DNA from: Datura wrightii
Lineage: Eukaryota; Streptophyta; Magnoliopsida; Solanales; Solanaceae
Direction of reading: 5' to 3'
DNA length: 64,000 bases
Assembly: GCA_035772735.1 (NCBI GenBank)
Contig: JASDFA010000007.1
Location: forward strand, 74,548,501 to 74,612,500
The notes beneath the pieces were generated by a model. It was not told the DNA's origin. It saw nothing but the letters and a program-made list of their open reading frames with translations, and did not search any database. Positions within the stretch are counted from its first letter, which is position 1, and each line of letters begins with the position of its first letter. The position numbers and the translations under genes are program-made. Of this stretch, positions 43,913 through 55,550 are shown piece after piece.

Positions 43913-45800
43913 GGTACCTCAGGTACAAATTATTTAATTTTTATTTTGTGTTGATTTTGTTGATTTCATTATGTTTATGTTTTTGGTGGAAAGTTAAGCA
44001 CAGATGGAAGGGAAGTCTGAGTACTGAGAAGGAGGAAGATAAAAAGCATGAAATAGAAGAATTGTGGGGTCAAACACCCACCTAGGAGAACTTGAAGAAA
44101 AGCATGCTTTTAGCTTGGGATAGAGGCTCAGTGAGTATTTCTCGTCCTCTAAATTTTAATTTGATGCTATGAGGACATAGCATGATTAAGTGTGGGGTGA
44201 GAAAAATTTCAAAATTTTTGTGCTTAACAAATTTTTTTTGGTGAATGTAATGCTTGTGAGGAATTTGTCAGAAATTTGAAAAATATGAAAAATTTTTATG
44301 AGTCAAGCATGAATTCATCACCCGTTGGTTTTTCTTTTTGGTTCTTTTCCGACGGGGGGTCATTGAACTGAAGAATAAAAATTTTCTTTGTGTGTATATA
44401 ATGTTTTTAGTCATAGTTAGGGACTGTTTCCAACGATGGATGGATGACGACTATCTTGAGGAAAATTAGTCATTAAGTTTTGGTTTTTGAAACCGTAGCT
44501 AATCGATGCCTGATGTTCTTGTTATGTGCTATAAATGATTGTAAGATGCAAGTATGTTCAGTTTTGAAGCATGTAAGAAAGGCATAACTTTGTTTGAGAC
44601 ACTTAGGCTATTGAATTTGACTCAATATGATTGAAGCTTAATTATGAATTCTTGTGATTAGCTGAATAAGAGTCTGCTGAATATGTCTTGATTTGAGCGT
44701 GTGCCATGAGTGTAAGGTTTTTGAGCATTCTGTGCTATTGTGGAATGTCTAGAACTTGCCTGGTGTGTTTATAAAAAGAAATGAAGGATGTGAATTGTAG
44801 GAAATGATTTTAGCAATTCTTTGAATGAACCTAAATGTTATCCCTCATTTTACCTACCTTGAATATTTAATCCTAGTTAGCCCCGTTGAGCCTTGAGCCT
44901 GTTCTTTGACAGCTACAACATAAGCTTAATTCTTTTTCTTTCATTAGCCTTGAATTTGATCCAAAACTCCTAAGTACTTAAAGGAAAAATCCGAAAGAGT
45001 AAGGGAGTGAGAAGAATGAAAAAAGAAGGAAACTTAGCAGTTGTAAAAGTTGAGAAAGGACAAGGGTGCACTTGTTTGAATACGGTTGAGTATTAGTAGG
45101 GAGTAAGAAAATAAATTAATGAAAAGTTACTTATAGAACTCCTTACTAATAAGCTAAGAGTGCCTAAATAAATGGGGAAACAAGAGAGGAAAAAGAAAGC
45201 TGAAAGGAGAAAAAGGTGAAGTAAGAGAAGGGAAGCCCGTAATGAGGGCGTGATATATTAAAAGTGCTTAGGGAAGTTAGTCACTATTAATGGCCATAAT
45301 AGTACCTACCCGTCCCTTAGCTACATTACAACCTAAAAAGTCCTACTTGATCTTACATTCATACATCCTTAAATTAGTGGAGTAAAACACTAAGGGCAAG
45401 CTTATGGGTCATTACATGATGCACATGAATTCTTTGTGAGAGTGAGCGTAATTTTATTCATGTACCCACACATGTTGTGATTTACAAATTTTTTGCGTGT
45501 GAAAATGGGTAACTCTCTTGCCATGAGGGCACATGTTGAATGAAGGATATAATTCTTGTTGGATTTCTTAATCAGTTGATTCGAATGAGTTTGCTAAGAT
45601 TGAGAGTCGATTCTTGAGGTTAAGAAGTCTTGGAAGGGTTGTATTTCATTTAAATGATTAAATCGTGCATACTCTATTTTTAACTTTCTATCTTAAATAA
45701 TCAGTATAGCCGTAGCTTAATTCTCTTGCTAAATTAGCTATGGGCGAGTCTCCATATGCATGAGATGTAAAAGGTTTGTTTGAGGACGAACAAGACTTTA
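43913..45800 (+). other. Ath-B noncoding region between hairpin and polypurine tract
   Basis: 1.9 kb with no credible protein and no ORF3. Shared islands: GGGAAGTCTGAGTA (44009-44022), a GATGGATGGATGACGAC block (44431-44470) and a long stretch matching Ath-A, -C and -F (45310-45440). The start of the last 900 bp is where Ath-D breaks off. Confidence 0.7.
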
Positions 45801-45812
45801 AGTGTGGGGTTG
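45801..45812 (+). other. Ath-B polypurine tract
   Basis: AGTGTGGGGTTG directly before TGATCTCGGG of the 3' LTR. Confidence 0.8.
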
Positions 45813-47397
45813 TGATCTCGGGCAAAATAGCATGCCCGAGTGATGCTAGTTAACTTTTAGTCTTGTTTAGCTAATTAATTATATACATATTCATGTAATT
45901 TTATATAAATGTGAATACATGTACTAACCAACATTATTAGTCCTTGTTTTGTAGGTTTCAATGATTTTGAGGAACTAATTCATAAGTTGGTGAAGTAGAG
46001 GAATGGAGTCGGGAGCAATTTGTGCAAGTCGGCAAGGAGAATGCCATGGCAAGGCTGGCCGGGCCAGGCAACGTGCCATGTTGTACGTGTGCCACGCCCA
46101 ACACCGTGCCACGCCCATGGCAGGCACACGAGAAGAGGTAGCAGGCAGGCAGGCTCCAGCGCGCCAGCTCCGTGCCATGCCAGGGGATATGCGCGCCAGC
46201 AACATGCCAACGCGCTGCATGAGCAGCGTGTCACGTTGGCAGCGCGGTGACACTCGGCAGTTTTGGCATCCAGAGGCAATTTTCAGAGAGCCTCCACATT
46301 ACCTCCATGCCACGGAGGCAATGCTCCGTGATACACTCCGTGACACGGAGCCATTCCACGACAGGCTGAATTGTGCACATTTCTCATTTACTACAAATAG
46401 GTCCCTTAGCTCCTAAAACCACTTTTTCATGATTTTATTCTGGAAAACCACTTAGGAGTGAAGGGAGAAGTGAGAGAACTCACCTAGGGTTTGGCAAATT
46501 CCCTTCTCTTCTACCAATTCTTGTAAGTATGTTAATTTAGTTGTAGTTTCTTGTAGTTTTACGAACATGAATGGCTAGAACCCTTCCTCTAGGGTTGAAG
46601 CCATGAATTATGATTGTGTTTTTATGAATTTGTGTGGAATTAAGTTATTGATTGTTGTTTTGTCTTGCATTCTGGATTATTGGTTGTTTTTACTATTGAT
46701 CACCATGAAAACATACACGTTAACTTGGGCATTTGCTTGAGAAAGCATTTACCTAGGTCAGAACATGAGAATGTGAGGAGCATGATTGTATCTCACGATA
46801 TAATTTGTGTTAGGATAGAAATATAACTAATGCCTTTCTTGGTTGATAAAACGGGATGATTTAGAGACCGAATTAGGTTTATTACATCACCACTCGAAGA
46901 AGTAGTTGTGTGGCTAAGTTGAGTTAAATGATTAGGTGCACGAGATTCCCTCCTCATTTCCATGTAAACCACATCCACGTAATTAATTTGCCACGAACTA
47001 GAAGTAGTATCCTCGCTCACAATGATGCAGTGAGGCTAGTTTGTCGTGTTTAGAAGCTCGAAAGGCCCTGAGCATTCAATTGTGATTATGTGAGACAACA
47101 ATTGATAGTTTCATACTTAACCCATTGCAATTCGTAATAGCGCATGATTATCTGGTTTTAACTCTATTTTGCTCCTAGAGTGAATTCAGAATATGTCATT
47201 GACCAAAATTAGACTTAATTAAACCTCCCTCGAAAACTTTTATAATTGACATTTTTGGCGTTTAATATCACACTCGAACTAGATAGTTAGAGAAATGGGT
47301 CCAGTCCTTGTGGGTTCGACATTCCAGTTCTTAAAAAGAGCCACTATATTACTTGCACGACCCGTACGCTTGTGGAATGCGCGAAATGAGTCGAACA
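45813..47397 (+). repeat. Ath-B 3' LTR
   Basis: 1585 bp partner of 39669-41256. Differences concentrate in the GC-rich block (46040-46160) and are mostly C/T and G/A transitions, as expected of methylated DNA. Confidence 0.93.
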
Positions 47398-47402
47398 CCA
47401 AT

Positions 47403-49107
47403 GAATGGGTCTTTGTTATTATTGCCTAAAGTTCGAGTCCCAAGTTTGATGTTCGCCTTTGTAAATAGTAGATAGTAACTAAACTCCAAGGTTTTTCTTC
47501 ATACCATGTTTCTTTCCCAAGGATAAATTTTTTTTTCTTTTCTTTTTGTTGTCGAACCGCGTTGACATTTCCCAGTGATAGATTGTGAGGCGACTCTCTT
47601 AAGGGAAAATGCCATGTCTTTTGTGAAACTATTTTTGAGAGGTACCACCAAAATTTTTGTGTGGCATGAAAAAAATGAAATGGAAAGAAAACTGGGCATT
47701 TTAAATGAGAAATGTAGCACTCTCTTGTCATACATTGCATATTCCTTATTTGGCTTGTAGATTTACATGCTCTATTGTCTTGAATCGAAATCTTGTGATA
47801 ATAATGACTTGTGTGAACTCTTTGGGTGTGATGCCTTGTGTGTTAAGGTCATTTTAATGAATCTCAAGCATCTCTTCCTGTTTATAAATTTCCCTAAGTG
47901 TGACTCAAGGAAAAATCTTAGATGTAGCGGCACTTGGAACATGATTGTAGCCTTCTATTATCAATTAATTCACCCAAAATGACCTCCGAAGATCTCTTTC
48001 CTTGCTAGCTAATGTTGAGCCTTTGGACTGTTTATTCTTGGAAACAATATTACAAGCCAATATCCCTTTGTAATCCTTTTCTTTGGCACCCATCCTCCCT
48101 AATTACTAATGATGAACGAATGAAAGTAATGGGGGTTTGAGATAAGGAAATAAATGGAAAAGATGCAAAATGCCTAAGTTTGGGGGTTTACAAGGAAGGG
48201 AGAAATGGGTGAGTTTAAATGTGAGGTAGCACCAAATTGTGATCAAAATGAATGAAAGGATGGGTTGAGAAACCACGAATCATCAAAAAGAGAAAAAGAA
48301 CAGTGAAATGATGTTACCTCTTACGTAGAGAAGGCTTAATATGAGATCCAAATGAGCTACAAGGAGGACTTTGAGAAATTAAAGATATGAAGATGATGAA
48401 AAAGGAGGAATAAGGTGGAGTGATCTAAAGAGTTTGATGGGTGGTTAAAAGTGTTCACAAAAAGGCATTAGGGAGGTTCTAGTAACTAGAGCTAAATATT
48501 TGTCCTACCCTTACCCCTAGCCTTCATCATGACCTACAAGTCCTAATTGATTTTGAGCATAGTTGCTCTACATTAGTGGCGAGTTACACGAAGGACAAGC
48601 CTATGGGTCAAGTTGTGTGCATGGAGATTTTTTTTGGTGAGAGTGAGTGTGATAATTTTATTCTATAATCCTTTGTGTGTGCATTGCTTTATCATAAAGA
48701 AAGGGGATTCTCTTTTATAGTGAGTGGCATCACTCTCTTTGAGGACATACTTGCATTGATGTAAAGATGCGATTAAGGCATGAGCAATGTGAGCTCCAAG
48801 GCAAACTTTGAAAGTGAAATGATTATGATTTGAGATGCTATGTGAATTTGATTGGATAAAACATGCCCTTGTTTGGCAAAATGAAAGCAGCTGTAAATCA
48901 TGCCTATGCATTGTGGTTGCCTCTTGAAACTTTTTCACAATTTTAGGGGGAGTTTTTTCTCTTTTTCCTTGAGTCGGTGAGCATTTTCAGGTTCTCTTAG
49001 GTTCAGTGGTCCTTGATGCATAAATTCATATTTGATGTGCTATCCATTTGCTCAATTGAAAATAATTGCATTACTTGAGGACAAGCAATGATTCAAGTTT
49101 AGGGGTA
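47403..49107 (+). other. Ath-C 3' noncoding region, part after Ath-B, with polypurine tract
   Basis: No credible protein. Contains the GTGATAGATTGTGAGGCGAC block (47574-47610), the shared island at 48500-48650, TTGAGGACAAGCAATG (49075-49090) and the purine tract AAGTTTAGGGGTA right before the LTR. Confidence 0.7.
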
Positions 49108-50638
49108 TGATCAGTTGGTAATTTACCATCTCACTAGGCTTTTAAACATGAGTTTTTGCTTAGTTTTCAAGTCAATTAAGTGGATTTTATGCCTTTTCAC
49201 TTTGATCCTTGCAGATACTTAACTTGAATGGAGAAAAGAATAAAATTAAGCAAAAAGCATGGAACAGATTTAATGACCGACGCTCAACCAGAGGACACCG
49301 GCGAAATGCTGGATTGATCGTAGTTGCCTACTCTCTGGAACAAGGTTGGAGACTAGCGGACCATAGATGAGCACTGGCGAACTGCCAGGGCCAATGCCGG
49401 AGTGTCGAAGAGTTTACTGCTAGGAGATGGGACCAACCAGCGATCTACGGATCAGCACCGGCAAATCGCCGGTGCCAGAACCGAAAAGCCAAAAAGTCTC
49501 ACCGTCCTTCAGCTCTAGATGATCGGTATTTCATGAACCTGCACCGGCGAACTACCAGTGAATTGCAAGTGAGGCCTATCAACCAGGGGCAAAAATGTCA
49601 AACATAGAAAAAGAGGAGCAGATTTGTACCCTATTTTTTTTGTACCTTTCATAAAAGACTTAAATATTCCTTTATAGAAGTAATGATTATTGAATTGCTT
49701 TTGGCTTGTATAGAAAGTAGAGAGAAGTATAAAAAGAACGTTATCTTCTTTATTGTGAAGGTAGAAACTTCCATTGGAGTTCAGACCTTGCTTGAATTTC
49801 TTTTACTCAAGTTTGTGAATGGATATTGATTGTTGATTAATGCAATATCTTATTTTACTTACATGAGTAGCTAAATTCTTTGCTAGGCGTGTGTGAATGA
49901 TTTGGGTTGGGTATTGTGTATTTGATCTTAGATTTACTCAATTAGTATGATTTTATTGTTTCCTCTGAATTTTAAGTTGAAAACTCATAGTTGCAAATGT
50001 GGGTTGTATTTCCTTACTTTGATTTTTCTTGATAAAGGAAATTAAGGTATGAGTGAGGAATCACTAATGGGTATGTGGATGGTAATTTTGTGGGGTTGGG
50101 CTAGACATAGCCAAAACTCATCATTACACGTCCATTAAGGATTGGAGCAAGAAATAGTAAATCCATACCAAAGCTGATGTGGTTGTTGTGAAGATGAGCC
50201 TTGAGATTTGAGAAAACCCAAGGTGTAAACATCTAATTGGTTGAGAAACTTAAGATGTCGCCTAATCCACAACTAATCATATTGTTGAGTAAAGATAGGA
50301 GCAATTCACAATTCCTACCCATTGAAGCCTTTATCAATATTGCATCCCTAGTAGTCTCTCCATTGGTCTTTTCTATACTTTGCCCCTATTTTTAGAATTC
50401 TATATTTTGCCCCTGTTTTTAGTAATTCTATATTTTATTTCATAAATCATGACTCCCCCAATTTTCTCTTATTTTTTTTGCAACTTTGATGCAAATTGAT
50501 TCAATTTAATATATGTCTATTGTGTGATCAACTGACGTTCCTTTTGGGATTGAACCCCAATACCTATCGAGTTATTTGTTTTGATACAATGACTGTTTAC
50601 GCTCTTTTGTAAAGAGGGGTGTAGTTTGGACATTATCA
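49108..50638 (+). repeat. Ath-C 3' LTR
   Basis: Starts TGATCAGTTGGTAATTTACC and ends CATTATCA. Same order of motifs as 32429-33918, including the GGCGAA/CCGG repeat block (49270-49560). A short duplication of TTCTATATTTTGCCCC near 50390-50430 is not in the partner. Confidence 0.87.
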
Positions 50639-51850
50639 GGTGACATCGGAGATTATGTAGAGACTATAAATGCTTTGGCAGGATAGGGTCTTACCATATG
50701 CCCCAAAGAAGTGATGTGGACTTGAAAAGTAGACTAACTCCACCAGTGAAGTCCTCAGTTGATGAACCTCCAGAATTGGAGTTGAAAGCACTACCTAGTC
50801 ATCTCCAGTATTCTTTCTTGGGAGAGAATAATACATTGCCTGTTATTATGGCGGCTGACTTAGTAGAATGGCAAATTGAAGCCCTTGTATCTTGCAACAT
50901 TTCAAAAGGGCAATTGGTTAGTCCATTGCTGACATTATTGGGATCCCTCCAGGAATATGCACTCATAAAATTCAAGTGGATGAAAATTGTATGTCAAGCA
51001 GACAACATCAATGCAGGCTTAACCCACAAATGCAAGAGGTGGTGAAGAAGGAAATAACTAAATAGCTGGATGCAGGTGTTATATACCTAATATCTAATAG
51101 AAAGTGAGAAGACCAGTATAGTGCATCCTCAAATAGGGAGGAATGACTGTAGTAGCTAATGAGCATATCTCTCTTAGGGCAGTCACAGGCTGGCGAGTTT
51201 GTGTGGATTACTGGAAGCTAAACACCCAGACACTCAAAGATCACTTTCCAATGTCGTTCGTGGATTAGATGCTAGACAGGCTGGCAGGCAGGGGCTAGTA
51301 TTATTTCTTAGATGGTTATTCGGGATATAACCAAATCTCAATTGCACCTGAAGATCAAGAGAAGAATACATTCACTTGTCTTTATGGGACATTTGCTTTC
51401 AGGCGCATTCCATTTAGATTATGCAATATGCCTGTGACTTTCTAGACATATACGATGTCAATGTTTTCTGATATAGTGGAGGAAACCTTGGAAGTCTTTA
51501 TGGATGACTTTTCAGTTGTATGTGATACATTTGAGGATTGTTTGGCTGATCTTGGCAAAGCTTTGCAAATATGTGAAGAAGTGAATGTTGTGTTGAACTG
51601 GAAAAATTGCCATTTCATAATGGAGGGCATTATTTTGTGTCACAAGATATCTGAGAAAGGTATCGAAGTTGATAGAGCCAAGATTGAAGTGATTGAGAAG
51701 CTTCCCCCATCGATCTCAGTGAAAGGAGTACGAAGTTTCCTGGCCATGCAGGCTTCTATAGGAGGTTTATAAAAGACTTCTCCAAAATTGCCAATCCATT
51801 GTTTCAATTATTAGACAAGGATGCTAAATTCATCTTTGATGAGTCTTGAA
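50639..51850 (+). pseudogene. Ath-F protease-RT linker and reverse transcriptase
   Basis: Continues the Ath-F polyprotein after Ath-C. The conserved ELKALPSHLQYSFLGENNTLPV segment lies at 50776-50840. RT then has WRVCVDYWKLN (51190-51222), YFLDGYSGYNQI (51301-51340), TFAFRRIPFRLCN (51388-51426) and the catalytic EVFMDDFSVV (51490-51520). Thumb residues follow to about 51772. Several TAG/TAA stops and a frameshift near 51750 occur. It is the only Athila-type RT in the window and stands between protease and integrase as in autonomous elements. Confidence 0.9.
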
Positions 51851-52212
51851 TGAAGGCATTCAAATGACTTAAAGAAAGGTTAGTGGCTGCACCAACAATT
51901 ATTGCCCTGGATTGGTTGAAACCATTTGAAGTGATGTGTGACGCAAGTGGAGTTGTACTTGTATCGGTGTTGGGGAAGAAACGTGAAAAGATTTTTCACC
52001 CCATTTATTATGCTAGAAAGGCATTGAATGGGGCACAAAAGAATACACAGTGATCGAGCAAGAATTACTCACAGTGGTGTATGCCTTCGAGAAATTCGAG
52101 GCATACTTTCTTGGCATAAAAGCGATAGTACATACTGACCATGCAACTTTGAGATATCTAATGTCAAACAAGGTTGCAAAATCGAGGCTAATAAGATGGG
52201 TACTTCTGCTAG
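51851..52212 (+). pseudogene. Ath-F RNase H, left part
   Basis: RNase H with the MCDAS motif (51937-51951), then a frameshift near 52050 and EQELLTVVYAFEKFEAYFLG (52060-52120). VHTDHATLRYLMS and RLIRWVLLL follow to 52212. The frame is then split by a 150-bp organelle-like insertion. Confidence 0.87.
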
Positions 52213-52250
52213 GTTAACAACCGACCGCTCTACCACTGAGCTATTGAGGA
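52213..52250 (-). pseudogene. tRNA-Asn(GUU) 5' half, organelle-type fragment
   Basis: The minus strand from 52250 reads TCCTCAATAGCTCAGTGGTA and continues GAGCGGTCGGTTGTTAACC, matching the acceptor, D arm and anticodon arm of plastid-type tRNA-Asn(GUU). The T arm and 3' acceptor are absent. The following bases to about 52360 are A/T-rich and do not belong to Ath-F pol, whose frame resumes at about 52362. So roughly 150 bp look like inserted plastid (or plastid-derived mitochondrial) DNA. Not a functional tRNA. Confidence 0.72.
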
Positions 52251-52361
52251 ACAACAGGAGATTTGTCTAACTTTTTAACATTTTTTTTCTCTGAATTATT
52301 ATATAGACCCCCATGTATATCTTGCCCTTAGCCCAATAGAGAAAATTTCTTAAGGAAATAA

Positions 52362-53814
52362 TGTACAAAAATTTGATTTTGAAGTCTTAGATCGAAAAGG
52401 CTATGAAAATCAAGTAGTGGATCATCTGTCAAGAATAGAAAATAAGGAGAGAGTGAATGATGAGGCAGAGCTAGATGAGTCTTTCCCATATGAATAGGCA
52501 TTGGCTGCATCTTTTGACCTTATTCCTTGATCTGCTGATTTTGCTAACTATATTATTAGCGATAAGATGCCGAAAGACCTGATCTTTCATTAGAGAAAGA
52601 AATTTCTCCACGACGTGAATAAATATTATTGGGATGAGACATATTTATTTTGACTCTATGTTGTTAGTAAGATAAGGAGGTATGTCCTAGAAGCAAAAAT
52701 GATGAGCATTTTGGAGGCTTGTCATTTGTCTCCTCTTGGGGGGCACCGTGGTGGTGCTCTGACTGCTTAGAAAATCCTGTAGTATGGTTATTATTGGCCC
52801 AGAATCCACCAAGATGCCCATAAATTTGTGAAGGCATGTGACCAATGTCAACAACAAGGAGCTATTTCTGGGAGACATGAGTTTCCCATCACTCCAGCCT
52901 TGGAGGTTGAATTGTTTGATGTGATGGGTATAGATTTCATGGGCCAGTTTGTGAGATCTTATGACCAGAAGTACACCTTGGTGGCTGTGGACTATGTTTC
53001 AAAGTGGGTAGAAGCTAGGGAACTGGCAGATAATGACGGTAAGAGTGTGACTGCATACTTGAAAAGAACATCTTTTCAAGATTTGGCACTCTCAGGGGAG
53101 ATTACTAGTGATAGAGGGTCTCACTTCTACAACAATGTATTTCATACTATGTTGGAAAAGTACAAAGTAAAGCAACATAAAGTGGCAACCCTGTATCACC
53201 CTTAATCGAGTGGCCAAGTGGAGGTGTCAAATTGGAAAATAGAAACAATCCTTTCCAAAACCGTGAATGCGAATCGAACTAACTGGGCTAGGAAGTTTGA
53301 TGATGCTTTATGGGCATACCAAAAAGCGTTCAAGATGTCCATTGAGATGTCCCTATATCAATTAGTTTTTGGTAAAGCATTCCATCCGCTGGTCGATCTT
53401 AAGCACAAAGCCTTGTGGGAACTTAAGAAGCTCAACTTAAGCTAGTGCGACGCTTCAAAGTTGAGGCTTGAACAAATAAATGAAATAAATGAGTTTCCGA
53501 TTGAGAGCATATGAGAGGGTAGCCCTATACAAGGAAAAGATGAAGATGTACCATGAAAGGAAGATTGAAAAGAGCGAGTTCCGCCCCGAAGACCTTGTGC
53601 TGTTGTTCAACTCTAGGCTACATCTATTTTCGAGCAAACTCCAGTCGAAATGGCCTAGACCATTCAAGGTAGCACAGTATTCCCATCTAGATCTATTGAA
53701 CTAGAAAATCAAAAAGCGGAACACTTTGAAGTGAATGGCCAACATGTGAAGTAGTACTTTGGAGTTCCTGAAGTGGTAAAAGTGTTAGAATTCATGTACC
53801 TTGATGAAATCTGA
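52362..53814 (+). pseudogene. Ath-F RNase H end and integrase
   Basis: FDFEVLDRKGYENQVVDHLSRI completes the RNase H connection (52372-52440). The integrase has the HHCC zinc region (CDQCQQQG at 52837-52860), the catalytic core D in GIDFMGQF (52928-52950), ITSDRGSHFYNN (53101-53140) and the E in SGQVEVSN (53209-53230). The C-terminal domain runs to TGA 53812-53814. All three core acidic residues remain recognisable, but TAG/TAA stops and frameshifts interrupt. The stop is followed 46 nt later by the hairpin. Confidence 0.9.
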
Positions 53815-53860
53815 GTAATTAAGGTACCCGAGTTGTGTCGTGCTGTTAAATCAAGCGCTA

Positions 53861-53878
53861 TTTGGGAGGCAACCCAAG
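53861..53878 (+). other. Conserved RNA hairpin after the integrase stop (Ath-F)
   Basis: TTTGGG-AGGCAA-CCCAAG: the outer pair is U-G, the rest Watson-Crick. It is preceded by GTTGTGTCGTGCTGTTAAAT and AAGCGCTA. Confidence 0.85.
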
Positions 53879-55550
53879 GTTGTTGTATATGTAATTAAGT
53901 GTAGCTGAGTTTATATTGTTATTGTTTGAAATGGGTGTTAAGTGTGCAGGTACAGGTGATTCTGGATAGGGATGACGGTAAAAATAATGGTCCATCAGCA
54001 TGATGACGAGCCATCATTCTGGACCGTCAAAATTGCTAAAAAGTGATGGTTGTTTGGATAAGCACGATGGCAAAATTGAAAAGCCGTTAGATTATTGATG
54101 AGCCATTGATTACTTGACAGGTTATCACCTGCTCCGTCAAAAGTGGCAATATGGAGATACTTTCTTCATAAGGATGACAGTAGATTCGATGGACCGCTGA
54201 TTCTCTGATGGGACGTCAACCATTCTGTCACCTAGTCAGGTATGTTTTTTTTATTAAACATTACCCAATCCGATCCTAACCTTTTTTGCCTAGATCTGAC
54301 CCGACCCCTGATGCCTTTATTCAAGAACATTTTAAATGTTCTAATTCCCCTCGCCCCCCCCCCCACTCTCATTATATAACTGCCATAGCCATAAACCTCA
54401 AACCCCATCCTATTTCTCTCATCATTTTCAACCCCCATCACTTCCTAGTTCACCGATTCCCCAGTCGGCTATTCCAAACTCCTAGTTCCATCAATCTCAT
54501 TGATTAGGGCAAATCGTGCAATTGTTTTCATCCTTTCACTGTCTATAAGATATGTTTCTCTTCTTAATCTTGTTGTAAGTGGTAAGTATTATTATTTAGT
54601 GATGTTTGTGAAGTTGGAGATGGATTTTTCTATTTCTTTCATGCCAAATTGAACTTTTGTTCTGAATTTGACCTATTCCCTTACTGGACTTAGTTGTGTC
54701 ATATGACTCTTCCCTATGATAGATTGATCGACGACATTCTTAAGGGAAATAGTCATTTGTGTGCTAGTATTAGTTTTTAAATAAGTCTGTAGGTGTGTGG
54801 TAAGGGGAAGTCTGAGTATCCGTCATTGATACATAGAAAATTTGGCATGACGAGATGAATGAAGACCCATCACTTACTCAATAGATCGTCAGTATCACCA
54901 TCAACTGCTATGTGCTCACTGGATACGAGTGATAGAGAAAATGATGAATCGTCACTAGGACCTTCACATTCATCATCATTTGTTTGTTCATCCGACTGAG
55001 CTACTAGATACGAGAGACACCGAGGCAGTAATGGAATGCCACCTAGGTGACGACCCATCACCTACTTCGTCATAAGCGTAATGCATCATTCAATCACATA
55101 CTTTTCAAATGTATTTCCAGATGAGTATTGGTACTAATCATCCACATGTCACAGGTACTCATTGCATCGAAATTCCAATCGACCAGGGGTGGCTCATAGA
55201 GGAGGAATGAAAGACCCTAACGAACACATGAGCTCCAGGATGAACCTACTGACTCTGAAGAGGAGGTACAAGATTTGGAGCTGATGGACCAACACCAACC
55301 TACTAAACTAGATCCGTTCCTAGACAACAAGTTACTGCTCTCCGGTCTAATGAGTGATACAACCTTAAAAAAATATATGTAGTTTAGATGGTCCAGGATC
55401 TGACTCAGAGAAAGAAAGTGGCAATGAAGCCATAAGCAGTTTGGCAAGAGAAACTGAACCGCTAAGAGGAGATGTCATCAAAGCTAAAACACCTGAATTA
55501 CAAGAAGTGTGCGCTGGTAGGTCAAGGGTTCTGAAATGTATTTCTAGGAG
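53879..55550 (+). other. Ath-F region between hairpin and ORF3
   Basis: No convincing ORF over 1.7 kb. 53970-54240 is a cluster of short GATGACGG/GGACCGTCA repeats in both orientations. It is followed by TATATAAC (54373-54380) and a C-rich leader, the same order as in Ath-C. A GATAGATTGATCGACGAC block is at 54714-54750, GGGGAAGTCTGAGTA near 54805, and another cluster of ACCCATCAC/CGTCA repeats at 54860-55080. A C homopolymer of 11 lies at about 54354. Confidence 0.55.

Larger units (their letters stand above)
39669..47397 (+). mobile_element. Ath-B: complete gag-protease-only Athila-like element
   Basis: 7729 bp with LTRs of 1588 and 1585 bp and a perfect target duplication CCAAT (39664-39668, 47398-47402), inserted in the 3' noncoding region of Ath-C. 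It has an Asp primer site, gag, protease and conserved hairpin, then 1.9 kb of noncoding sequence and the purine tract. It has neither RT/integrase nor ORF3. Ath-D belongs to the same family. Confidence 0.93.
32429..50638 (+). mobile_element. Ath-C: pol-less Athila-like element carrying a nested Ath-B
   Basis: LTRs at 32429-33918 and 49108-50638, target duplication GGTGA at 32424-32428 and 50639-50643. Removing 18.2 kb (7.7 kb of it Ath-B) rejoins the Ath-F polyprotein. Internal order: decayed Asp primer site, gag, protease, conserved hairpin, promoter-like block, ORF3, 3' noncoding region, purine tract. No RT, RNase H or integrase motif is present. The LTR pair is visibly more diverged than that of Ath-A, so it is older. 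Confidence 0.88.

Noticed and set aside
52213..52250. Working tRNA-Asn gene
   Set aside because: Only the 5' half up to the anticodon arm is present; the T arm and 3' acceptor are missing.
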